Position numbers and translations under genes: made by a program | From: JAOUEE01 sp051011595 | Lineage (GTDB): Bacteria > Actinomycetota > Acidimicrobiia > Acidimicrobiales > SHLQ01 | Assembly (NCBI GenBank): GCA_051011595.1 | Contig: JBPCTQ010000131.1 | Span: 1-6,761, forward strand | DNA: 6,761 nt | Reading direction: 5' to 3' | Shown: piece after piece, positions 1-5,388 of the stretch | How the letters are laid out: the number at the start of each line of letters is the position of its first letter | Position numbering within the stretch: the stretch's first letter is position 1 | Notes under the pieces: model-generated | What the model saw: only the letters and a program-made list of their open reading frames with translations | What the model was told of the DNA's origin: nothing | The model's database searches: none

Positions 1-2064
1 CAACGCGTCGTCGAGGAAACTCCGCTGCAGCAACAGCAGGTTCTCTGCCACCGATTCCTGAGGTGTCATGTGGGTGACACCCGACAGCGGCAGCACCTGA
101 TGGGCCCGCCCGGCCTCGAGCAACGCCCGCGAGAGCTGCAGGGTGTGAGCCGCCACCACGTTGTCGTCGGCCAGTCCGTGGATGAGCAACAGCGGACGAG
201 TGAGCTCGGGGGCCAGGGGCAGGAGGTCGGACCGTTCGTAGGCCGCGGCGTCGGTGTGTGGGTGACCCAGGTACCGCTCGGTGTAGTGCGTGTCATACAG
301 ACGCCAGTCGCTCACGGGCGCGCCGGCGACGGCGGCATGGAAACGGTCGGGGCGGCGCATCACCGCCAGCGCCGCCAGGTACCCGCCGAAGGACCAGCCG
401 CGGATGGCCACCCGATCGAGATCGACACGGCCGTCGGTGGCGGCCAGTGCCTCAAGCGCATCGACCTGGTCTTCGAGCACCGGGCCGGCCAGGTCACCGT
501 GCACCGCCCTCTCCCATTGGGGGCCCCGAGCCGGAGTGCCCCGGCCGTCGGTGATCACCACCAGGAACCCCTGGTCGGCGAACCACTGACTGGTGAGGAA
601 CAGGCTGCGGGCCGCCTGCACCCGCTGGGCATGGGGGCCGCCGTAGGGGTCGAGCAGGACCGGAAGCGGCGAACGGCCATCGTGGTCACGCGGCGCCAGC
701 ACTGCGGCGACCAGATCACGAGACCCGAGCCGGTGGATCTCGACATCGGGTTCGATGAGCGGTGTCTCGGCGAACGAGTCGATCGTGGCGACGGTGTCGT
801 GGTGTGACCGGACCTCGACACGACTGCCGAACCATTCGAGCGAAGCAGCCGAGATGGCCACCGTCGACCCACCGACCGCTGCACCGTGGACACCGGTGTC
901 GGGGCTGACCCGGCTGGCCGAACCGTCGAATCCGATGTGCATCACGTGTGTCTCGGTGGGATCGGCGGATGCCGCCACCCACACTCCCTGCTCGTCGGTG
1001 GCCACCACCCGTCGGATCTGGACGTGGTCGGGTCCGAGGGGTTCGCCGTCGACCATCAACCGCCGGGCGTCGCCCACATCGGCCACCGTGATGAGCCGCT
1101 CGCCCGCCCATCGCGGCACACCGGGCACCAATTCGACCCAATGGTCATCGACCACCCGATGCACTTCGCTGACGGTGCCGGCGTCGACGTCGACCTCGAG
1201 CACCACCAACGTGCGCTGGTCGCGAGTCTGCACCACCAGGGTGAGTCGGTCGTCGTCGCGCCAGGCCACGTCGGCCAGATACTCGAACTCGCCCTGTTGC
1301 CAGTCGATGTCGACTCGGCCGCCGTCGAGATCGACCACCGCCAGACCCACGGCGGCGTTGGGCGTACCCGCCGCCGGATATCGCACCATACGAGGGGTGG
1401 CGGCGGGGTCGACGGGCCCGGAGATCCACCATTGTTCGATGCCGGCGACATCGACCCGTTCGGCGGCCAGTCGCCTGCCATCAGGACTCCACCAGAACCC
1501 TCGGGTTCGACCCATCTCCTCGCCGGCCACGAACTCGGCCGACCCCCATGACACGGTCTCGTGGGCCGGCTCACCGATCAGCAGCTGGTCGCCCACCGGT
1601 CCAACCATCCGCAGATCGGCCCCGCTGACGTAGGCGACCCGGTCACCGTCGGGCTGCAGCCGCGGGTCGAAGGCGCCTTCGGCCGCGCCGAGCCGGCGCA
1701 CTTCCCCACCGTCGAGGTCGGCGACGAACAAGGTTCCGGCCAAGGCGAACGCGACCCGCCGCAATTGGGGATCGGAGTCGTAGGCCACCACGCCGCTCCC
1801 CCGCTCGCGGGCCCGTTCGCGGCGGGCCTTCTCGGCGTCGGGGAGCTCGGTTCGGTCACCGGCGCCCAGGTCGTCGGGGTCGACCACCACCGCGGCCTCG
1901 CCCGTATGGACATCGAGCAGCCACAGTCCGTTGTCGGAGCGATCGGCAGTGACCGGCCGCAGGAAGGTGACCCGGTCACCGTCGTCGCTGACCCGGATGT
2001 CGCGGGGAGCCCCGACGGTGAATCCTCGCGTCCGAGCATGTTGGCGGGGGAAGGTGTCGGCCAC
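1..2064 (-). CDS. Dipeptidyl-peptidase IV family serine peptidase (S9B), 3' end truncated by window edge
   Basis: Serine exopeptidase predicted to release N-terminal dipeptides from oligopeptides. The reading frame is open for 688 codons from a GTG at 2062-2064 (protein begins VADTFPRQHARTRGF) to base 1. It reaches FLDDAL, so probably only a few C-terminal residues are missing. The N-terminal part is a beta-propeller with repeated strand motifs. It carries EEMGRTRGFWWSPDG from residue 182, and the Glu182-Glu183 pair is the family feature that binds the substrate amino terminus. The C-terminal alpha/beta hydrolase domain has Tyr474 (DPYGGP, oxyanion hole), Ser558 (GWSFGG), Asp633 (HGLADDN) and His665 (GVTHM). 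The spacings of 84, 75 and 32 residues closely match those of mammalian DPP4. There is no signal peptide or membrane anchor at the chosen start, so it is probably a cytoplasmic enzyme for peptide turnover. GTG is chosen because the family-like sequence begins there, and a TAGCCT box lies just upstream. Family assignment is strong; the exact substrate is inferred. Confidence 0.93.
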   Translation of the reverse strand, partial: MADTFPRQHARTRGFTVGAPRDIRVSDDGDRVTFLRPVTADRSDNGLWLLDVHTGEAAVVVDPDDLGAGDRTELPDAEKARRERARERGSGVVAYDSDPQLRRVAFALAGTLFVADLDGGEVRRLGAAEGAFDPRLQPDGDRVAYVSGADLRMVGPVGDQLLIGEPAHETVSWGSAEFVAGEEMGRTRGFWWSPDGRRLAAERVDVAGIEQWWISGPVDPAATPRMVRYPAAGTPNAAVGLAVVDLDGGRVDIDWQQGEFEYLADVAWRDDDRLTLVVQTRDQRTLVVLEVDVDAGTVSEVHRVVDDHWVELVPGVPRWAGERLITVADVGDARRLMVDGEPLGPDHVQIRRVVATDEQGVWVAASADPTETHVMHIGFDGSASRVSPDTGVHGAAVGGSTVAISAASLEWFGSRVEVRSHHDTVATIDSFAETPLIEPDVEIHRLGSRDLVAAVLAPRDHDGRSPLPVLLDPYGGPHAQRVQAARSLFLTSQWFADQGFLVVITDGRGTPARGPQWERAVHGDLAGPVLEDQVDALEALAATDGRVDLDRVAIRGWSFGGYLAALAVMRRPDRFHAAVAGAPVSDWRLYDTHYTERYLGHPHTDAAAYERSDLLPLAPELTRPLLLIHGLADDNVVAAHTLQLSRALLEAGRAHQVLPLSGVTHMTPQESVAENLLLLQRSFLDDAL

Positions 2065-2073
2065 GGTCCGAAC

Positions 2074-2079
2074 AGGCTA
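2074..2079 (-). promoter_or_regulatory. Possible -10 element for the S9 peptidase gene
   Basis: Minus-strand TAGCCT fits the actinobacterial TANNNT -10 pattern and ends 9 bases before the GTG start. Transcription beginning 6-7 bases downstream would leave a leader of 2-3 bases at most. No convincing -35 and no Shine-Dalgarno sequence are visible. The motif is short and could be chance. Confidence 0.3.
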
Positions 2080-2093
2080 CTGCCGCCGATTCG

Positions 2094-2107
2094 GCCCCGA
2101 CCGGGGC
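2094..2107. promoter_or_regulatory. GC-rich inverted repeat in the divergent intergenic region
   Basis: Perfect 6-bp arms GCCCCG / CGGGGC are separated by 2 bases, centred in the 70-bp gap between the divergent peptidase and oxidoreductase genes. It lies 15 bases upstream of the plus-strand TACGAT box, near the -35 position, and about 15 bases upstream of the minus-strand TAGCCT box. It could be an operator read from both sides. In such GC-rich DNA a chance inverted repeat is also plausible. Confidence 0.2.
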
Positions 2108-2122
2108 GGCCACCGATTCCCG

Positions 2123-2128
2123 TACGAT
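2123..2128 (+). promoter_or_regulatory. -10 element of a probable leaderless promoter for the oxidoreductase gene
   Basis: TACGAT matches the actinobacterial TANNNT consensus and ends 6 bases before the ATG at 2135, so the expected transcription start coincides with the start codon. There is no Shine-Dalgarno sequence before the ATG, which fits a leaderless mRNA. The same arrangement (xAxGATGxGGCCATG) recurs at the next gene, at 3160-3174. No clear -35 hexamer is visible. Confidence 0.5.
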
Positions 2129-2134
2129 GCGGCC

Positions 2135-3109
2135 ATGACCAACCCCCTACGTTTCGGAATCGTCGGCACCGGCAAGATCGCCGGGTCGTTCGCCGGCGAC
2201 TTCCCCAAGGTTGCCGGTGCCGAGCTCGTCGCGGTCGCCAGCCGCAGCCAGGAATCGGCGGAGCAGTTCGCCCACGATCACGACATTGCTCGGGCCCACG
2301 GAAGCTATGAGGCCTTGGCCGATGATCCCGATGTCGACGTGGTGTACGTAGCCACACCCCACAGCCGCCATGCCGACGACACCTGCTTGCTGCTCGACCA
2401 GGGCAAACACGTGCTGTGTGAGAAGCCGTTCGCCCTGAACGCCGCCCAATCGGCGCGCATGATCGAACGAGCCGAGGCCAACGACCGGTTCCTGATGGAA
2501 GCCATGTGGGCCCGGTTCAGCCCGTCGTGGATCGAAGGCAAGAAGCAACTCGAAGCCGGCGCCATTGGTGACCCGCGGGTCTTGTCGGCCGACTTCTGTA
2601 TCCCGGCCCCGGCCGATCCCAGCCACCGGCTCCGCAATCCTGACCTGGGCGGCGGCTCGCTGCTCGACCTCGGGGTGTACCCGCTGGGGCTGGCCTGGTT
2701 CTTGTTCGGTGAGCCGGACACCCTCGATGCCCGATCGGTGGTGGCCGACGGCATCGATCAGACCACCGCCTTGCTGGCCGGCTACGACGACGGGGTGATG
2801 GCACAGCTGGTGACCTCGGTCGTGGCCAACGTGTCGATCGGTGCCACGCTCATCGGATCGACCGGGACCATCACCTGGGACATGCCATTCCACTCGTCAG
2901 GTGCCATCACCGTCACCAACACCGACGGTCAACTCCGGATCGAGACGCCGGACAACGGGCTGCATCGTCAGACGCAGCACGTGGTCGATTGCATCACCGA
3001 GGGGCGCAACCAGAGTGACGTGGTGCCGCACTCCTACACGCTGGCCATGATGAGTCGGCTGGATGCGGTGCGGGCCGAGATCGGGCTGTACTACCCGGGC
3101 GAGGACTGA
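2135..3109 (+). CDS. Gfo/Idh/MocA family NAD(P)-dependent oxidoreductase, dihydrodiol/xylose dehydrogenase-like
   Basis: Predicted soluble 324-aa oxidoreductase using NAD(P)H on a sugar, polyol or dihydrodiol-type substrate. The N-terminal Rossmann fold begins directly with the dinucleotide motif FGIVGTGKIAG (residues 7-17), so the ATG at 2135 is preferred to the in-frame starts back to 1931. Next come YVATPHSRH (71-79) and the family hallmark CEKPFALN (95-102) with Lys97. LMEAMWARFSP (120-130) and GGGSLLDLGVYPLGL (172-186) follow; Asp178 and Tyr182 lie in the catalytic alpha/beta domain. Lys97 and the Tyr near 180 correspond to catalytic residues of mammalian dimeric dihydrodiol dehydrogenase, and the EAMWxRF motif is shared with that subgroup and with related xylose dehydrogenases. 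Length is normal for the family. The gene is divergent from the peptidase and 62 bp upstream of the acidic-tail gene. Family is certain; subgroup is probable; substrate is unknown. Confidence 0.92.
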   Translation: MTNPLRFGIVGTGKIAGSFAGDFPKVAGAELVAVASRSQESAEQFAHDHDIARAHGSYEALADDPDVDVVYVATPHSRHADDTCLLLDQGKHVLCEKPFALNAAQSARMIERAEANDRFLMEAMWARFSPSWIEGKKQLEAGAIGDPRVLSADFCIPAPADPSHRLRNPDLGGGSLLDLGVYPLGLAWFLFGEPDTLDARSVVADGIDQTTALLAGYDDGVMAQLVTSVVANVSIGATLIGSTGTITWDMPFHSSGAITVTNTDGQLRIETPDNGLHRQTQHVVDCITEGRNQSDVVPHSYTLAMMSRLDAVRAEIGLYYPGED

Positions 3110-3136
3110 TCCCGCCGACATCGAGCTCGCCGATCG

Positions 3137-3161
3137 TGGCCCCCGTTGTCGGGGCAGGCCA
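3137..3161 (+). terminator. Hairpin between the oxidoreductase and acidic-tail genes
   Basis: The core is CCCCG / CGGGG (3141-3145 with 3150-3154) around a TTGT loop. It is extended by TGGC/GCCA pairing (3137-3140 with 3158-3161) across a 3-base bulge. It lies 27 bases after the oxidoreductase stop and has no T-tract. It may slow or end upstream transcription, or it may be an operator, since it abuts the putative -10 box at 3160. Low certainty. Confidence 0.28.
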
Positions 3162-3165
3162 AGAT
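3160..3165 (+). promoter_or_regulatory. Putative -10 element for the acidic-tail gene
   Basis: CAAGAT is followed by GGGGCC and then the ATG at 3172. This is the same 6-base spacing as at the oxidoreductase gene (TACGAT, GCGGCC, ATG), and the two stretches agree at most positions. The first base departs from the T of TANNNT, so it would be a weaker box. It supports a leaderless start at 3172. Confidence 0.35.
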
Positions 3166-3171
3166 GGGGCC

Positions 3172-3867
3172 ATGGCTGACTCCGCTGAACTCGACCCGGT
3201 CCTGCTCGCTTCGTTGGAGCTGTTCAACGAACACATCGAAGCGTCGGCCTCGGCCGAGAAGGCCAGCCGCATCGTGGCCAAGGCTCAGAAGCGCAAGGAC
3301 GAAGCCGCCAACCGGGTGCGCAAGCTGAACGACAACGCCAAGGCATCGGCCGAGGAGAAAACCGAGGCCGAGACTGCCTACCGCGAGGCGGTCGACGAAT
3401 TGGCCGCCCGCACCGAAGACCCCTTCGGCAAAACCACCACCCCCACCGACGCCGGGGAAGCGACCGCCCCCGAAGACACCGGCTCCCAGGACCAAGAATC
3501 CGATTCAGGGTCCGCCGCAGGCGGCGAAGACACCGTCGCCGAAGGCGGCGACAACACAGCCGCCGGAGACACCGCGACCGAAGACAGCCCCGAATCCGAG
3601 TCAGGGTCCGACGAAGGCGGCGAAGACACGGCCGCCGAAGGCGGGGAAGACGCAACCGGCGAGGACACCACCACCACCGAAGACAGCACACCAACCGATT
3701 CGGGGTCCGCCGAAGGCGGCGAAGATACAGCCACCGAAGACAGCACACCAACCGATTCGGGGTCCGCCGAAGGCGGCGAAGATGCCGCCGGCGAAGACAC
3801 AACTTCCCAAGACCAAGAAACCGATTCGGGGTCCGCCGAAGGCGGCGAGGAGATCGAGACCGCATGA
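3172..3867 (+). CDS. Unrecognised protein with helical N-terminus and acidic repeat tail
   Basis: Protein of 231 aa that I cannot assign to a named family. Residues 1-82 are charged and alternate acidic and basic (VAKAQKRKDEAANRVRKLND), with the look of two long helices or a short coiled coil. Residues 88-231 are a low-complexity tail of Glu, Asp, Gly, Ser, Thr, Ala and Pro. I count 46 acidic residues in 144 and no Lys, Arg, His, aromatic, Cys or Leu. It holds five copies of a unit close to DSGSAEGGED, starting at residues 111, 143, 176, 195 and 218; SQDQE precedes the first and last. The tail should be disordered and strongly negative. There is no signal peptide or membrane segment, so it is presumably cytoplasmic. 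ATG 3172 is preferred over GTG 3136 because of the shared promoter-like context and because the 12 extra residues look non-coding. Its last four bases overlap the phyH start, implying a shared mRNA. It could be a nucleic-acid-mimic, ion-binding or scaffold protein; none of these is demonstrated. Confidence 0.82.
   Translation: MADSAELDPVLLASLELFNEHIEASASAEKASRIVAKAQKRKDEAANRVRKLNDNAKASAEEKTEAETAYREAVDELAARTEDPFGKTTTPTDAGEATAPEDTGSQDQESDSGSAAGGEDTVAEGGDNTAAGDTATEDSPESESGSDEGGEDTAAEGGEDATGEDTTTTEDSTPTDSGSAEGGEDTATEDSTPTDSGSAEGGEDAAGEDTTSQDQETDSGSAEGGEEIETA
3502..3851 (+). repeat. In-frame degenerate coding repeats, including a 53-bp near-tandem duplication
   Basis: Five degenerate units encode [DE]SGS[AD][AE]GGE[DE], starting at 3502, 3598, 3697, 3754 and 3823. 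Units three and four sit in an exact 53-bp duplication (3674-3726 and 3731-3783, period 57 bp). A 30-bp core is shared by the last three (3693-3722, 3750-3779, 3819-3848). All spacings are multiples of three, so copy-number change would keep the frame. The near-identity of the two middle units suggests recent duplication by slippage or recombination. Confidence 0.9.
3848..3852 (+). promoter_or_regulatory. Shine-Dalgarno-like AGGAG for the PhyH gene inside the acidic-tail gene
   Basis: AGGAG lies 11 bases before the ATG at 3864. It is formed by the codons GAG GAG of the last acidic repeat, where the earlier copies use GAA GAC or GAA GAT. Together with the ATGA overlap, this suggests translational coupling. 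The spacing is slightly long for an optimal site. Confidence 0.45.
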
Positions 3868-4733
3868 TCGAGCATCTGGACCGTGACGCCACCGGCGCCG
3901 ACATCGCCGCGGTGATCGACCGCGACGGGTGTGCGGTGGTCGATGGCCTGGCCGATCACGCCGACCTGGACTCGCTCCGGGCCGAGATCGAACCCTTCGT
4001 CGAGGCCACCCCCTTCGGGCCCGACAGCTTCAGCGGTCCGTGCACCCGCCGCACCGGAGCGTTGATCGCCCGATCGCCGGCCAGCCGTGGTTTTGTCATG
4101 CATCCCACCGTGACGGCCACGGTCGGCGAGGTGTTGGCCCACGCCACCAACTGGCAGCTGCACCTCACCCAGATCATCGCCATCGGGCCGGGAGGTGAGG
4201 CCCAACCGGTTCACCGCGATCAGTGGGCGTTCGACTTCTTCTCTTTCCCCAACGGGTACGAGGTGCAGTGCAACACCATCTGGGCCATGACCGATTTCAC
4301 CGAGACCAACGGCGCCACCCGGGTCATTCCCGGGAGCCATCGCGGCGAGGACGGCCAGCAGTTCGGCTTCGACGACACCGAACCGGCCGAGATGACGCGG
4401 GGGTCGGTGTTGTTCTACACCGGCGCCCTCTACCACGGCGGCGGACCCAATCGCAGCGACGAGGTTCGTTGGGGCCTCAACATCACCTACAACGTGGCCT
4501 GGTTGCGCCAGGAGGAGAACCAGTATCTGTCGACGCCCATCGAGGTGGCCCGCGAGCTCGACGACGATCTGCTCCGGATGATGGGGTACGACCGCGGGGC
4601 CTACGCGCTGGGGTACATCGACGATCTGCGCGACCCCATCGAGGCGGTCAGGCCCAGAGCGAACAGCGACGCCGATGGTTTCGGGAACCCCGGAGACAAC
4701 CCCGCCGATCGATTACCCACACCGGGCCGGTAG
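3864..4733 (+). CDS. Phytanoyl-CoA dioxygenase (PhyH) family Fe(II)/2-oxoglutarate oxygenase
   Basis: Predicted 289-aa non-haem iron oxygenase that hydroxylates or otherwise oxidises an unknown small substrate while decarboxylating 2-oxoglutarate. The double-stranded beta-helix core has the iron ligands His117 and Asp119 (PVHRDQWAF) and distal His191 (GALYHGGGPN). Arg202, 11 residues after the distal His, is placed to bind the 2-oxoglutarate carboxylate. IWAMTDFTETNGATRVIPGSH (139-159) is the family signature. WLRQEENQYLS (213-223) and the following GY..GYALGY-like segment mark a PhyH subgroup found in bacteria and fungi, whose fungal members act in secondary metabolism. No signal peptide is seen; the protein is soluble. 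The C-terminal 20 residues are Gly/Pro/Asp-rich and probably disordered. The ATG overlaps the stop of the acidic-tail gene (ATGA), so the two are probably translated together. The substrate cannot be read from the sequence, and phytanoyl-CoA itself is not implied. Confidence 0.93.
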   Translation: MIEHLDRDATGADIAAVIDRDGCAVVDGLADHADLDSLRAEIEPFVEATPFGPDSFSGPCTRRTGALIARSPASRGFVMHPTVTATVGEVLAHATNWQLHLTQIIAIGPGGEAQPVHRDQWAFDFFSFPNGYEVQCNTIWAMTDFTETNGATRVIPGSHRGEDGQQFGFDDTEPAEMTRGSVLFYTGALYHGGGPNRSDEVRWGLNITYNVAWLRQEENQYLSTPIEVARELDDDLLRMMGYDRGAYALGYIDDLRDPIEAVRPRANSDADGFGNPGDNPADRLPTPGR

Positions 4734-4754
4734 ACCGCCACCGTGGTGGTGGTC
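4733..4754. terminator. Hairpin between convergent PhyH and TetR genes
   Basis: A 9-bp stem (GACCGCCAC with GTGGTGGTC, one G-T wobble when read as plus-strand RNA) closes a 4-base CGTG loop. It starts at the last base of the phyH stop and fills most of the 28-bp gap. No T-tract follows on either strand. It is plausible as an intrinsic or stabilising 3' hairpin, stronger for the plus-strand transcript because the wobble becomes a C-A mismatch on the other strand. Confidence 0.4.
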
Positions 4755-4761
4755 GGTGGGC

Positions 4762-5340
4762 TCAGTAGGTGGAGGCCACCTGGGGTTCGTCGCTGCGGCG
4801 AACCCCGTCGATCAGATTGGCCACTCGCCGTGACGCATCGGGGCCCATCTGGTCGAGCTCGGGCAACACTCGGTCGATGAGCGCCAGCACGGCCAGCGCC
4901 TGATCGGCGCCCGTGGACAGATGCTGCGCCAACGCGGCCGCCCGCGACTGCTGGGCTCCTTCGGGTTGCACCCACGGGCTGGCGATGTCGCCGTACCGTT
5001 CGCGGTGGCGACCGAAATCGTCGAGTACGCCGGCCATGGCACCCAGGTCACCGGGCCGAGCCGCTCCCAACTTCTCCAGCAAGGTGGCGGCCGCCGCGTC
5101 ACATTCGTCGATGACACCGGCCAACAGGTCTTCGATGTTCTCGAAGTAGAGATAGAAGGTGCCGTGCGAGGTGCCGGCTCGACTGACCACGTCGTCGACT
5201 CGGGTGTTGTTGTGCCCTCGGTGGGCCAAAGCCTCACGGCCCGACTCGAGGAGTTTGGCCCGGGTCCGCCGACCCCGAGCGCTCACCGGTTCGCGAGACG
5301 GCGGTGCCGCCTCGACGTCGTCCCAGCGATCGTCCGTCAA
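4762..5340 (-). CDS. TetR/AcrR family transcriptional regulator
   Basis: Predicted 192-aa ligand-responsive DNA-binding repressor. The N-terminal TetR domain spans about residues 22-77: RGRRTRAKLLESGREALAHR leads into the helix-turn-helix (TRVDDVVSRAGTSHGTFYLYF, residues 46-66), with the conserved GTFYxYF recognition-helix end. The rest is a helical ligand-binding and dimerisation domain that is not diagnostic. The TTG at 5338-5340 is taken as the start: GGAG lies 5 bases before it, and no ATG or GTG lies in frame between it and the upstream gene's stop. GTG at 5284-5286 is possible but lacks a ribosome site, and it would leave the DNA-binding domain intact. The gene lies 48 bp downstream of the thiolase-like gene on the same strand and converges with phyH. 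It may respond to an acyl-CoA or lipid ligand and control that neighbour, but no operator is visible in the window. Confidence 0.9.
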   Translation of the reverse strand: MTDDRWDDVEAAPPSREPVSARGRRTRAKLLESGREALAHRGHNNTRVDDVVSRAGTSHGTFYLYFENIEDLLAGVIDECDAAAATLLEKLGAARPGDLGAMAGVLDDFGRHRERYGDIASPWVQPEGAQQSRAAALAQHLSTGADQALAVLALIDRVLPELDQMGPDASRRVANLIDGVRRSDEPQVASTY

Positions 5341-5345
5341 CTTCG

Positions 5346-5350
5346 CTCCC
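5346..5350 (-). promoter_or_regulatory. Ribosome binding site deciding the TTG start of the TetR gene
   Basis: On the minus strand the sequence reads GGGAG, then CGAAG, then TTG. The purine run sits at a normal spacing from TTG and is the only good Shine-Dalgarno near a possible start of this frame. Confidence 0.5.
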
Positions 5351-5388
5351 GTATTCGAAGCCCCGGTTCCACAGGGCGTAGCGGTTGT

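Noticed and set aside
70..1633. Long plus-strand open frames opposite the peptidase gene
   Set aside because: They are antisense frames of a gene with clear S9 motifs. Their translations are rich in Arg, Pro, Gly and Ser with no domain signal, as expected from GC-rich shadow frames.
1931..2134. N-terminal extension of the oxidoreductase from an upstream in-frame start
   Set aside because: The extension overlaps the peptidase coding region and its sequence is not protein-like. The Rossmann motif starts right after the ATG at 2135.
3136..3171. GTG start adding 12 residues to the acidic-tail protein
   Set aside because: The extra residues come from the hairpin and -10-like region, and the ATG at 3172 has the same context as the upstream gene's start.
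3502..3851. Repeats considered as a CRISPR array
   Set aside because: Spacing is irregular, spacers are repeat-related and in frame, and the whole region is a continuous coding sequence.
3378..4436. 352-codon minus-strand open frame across the acidic repeats and PhyH gene
   Set aside because: It mirrors the repeats and the PhyH core, whose plus-strand frames have strong protein evidence. Its repetitive sequence is a by-product of the coding repeats.
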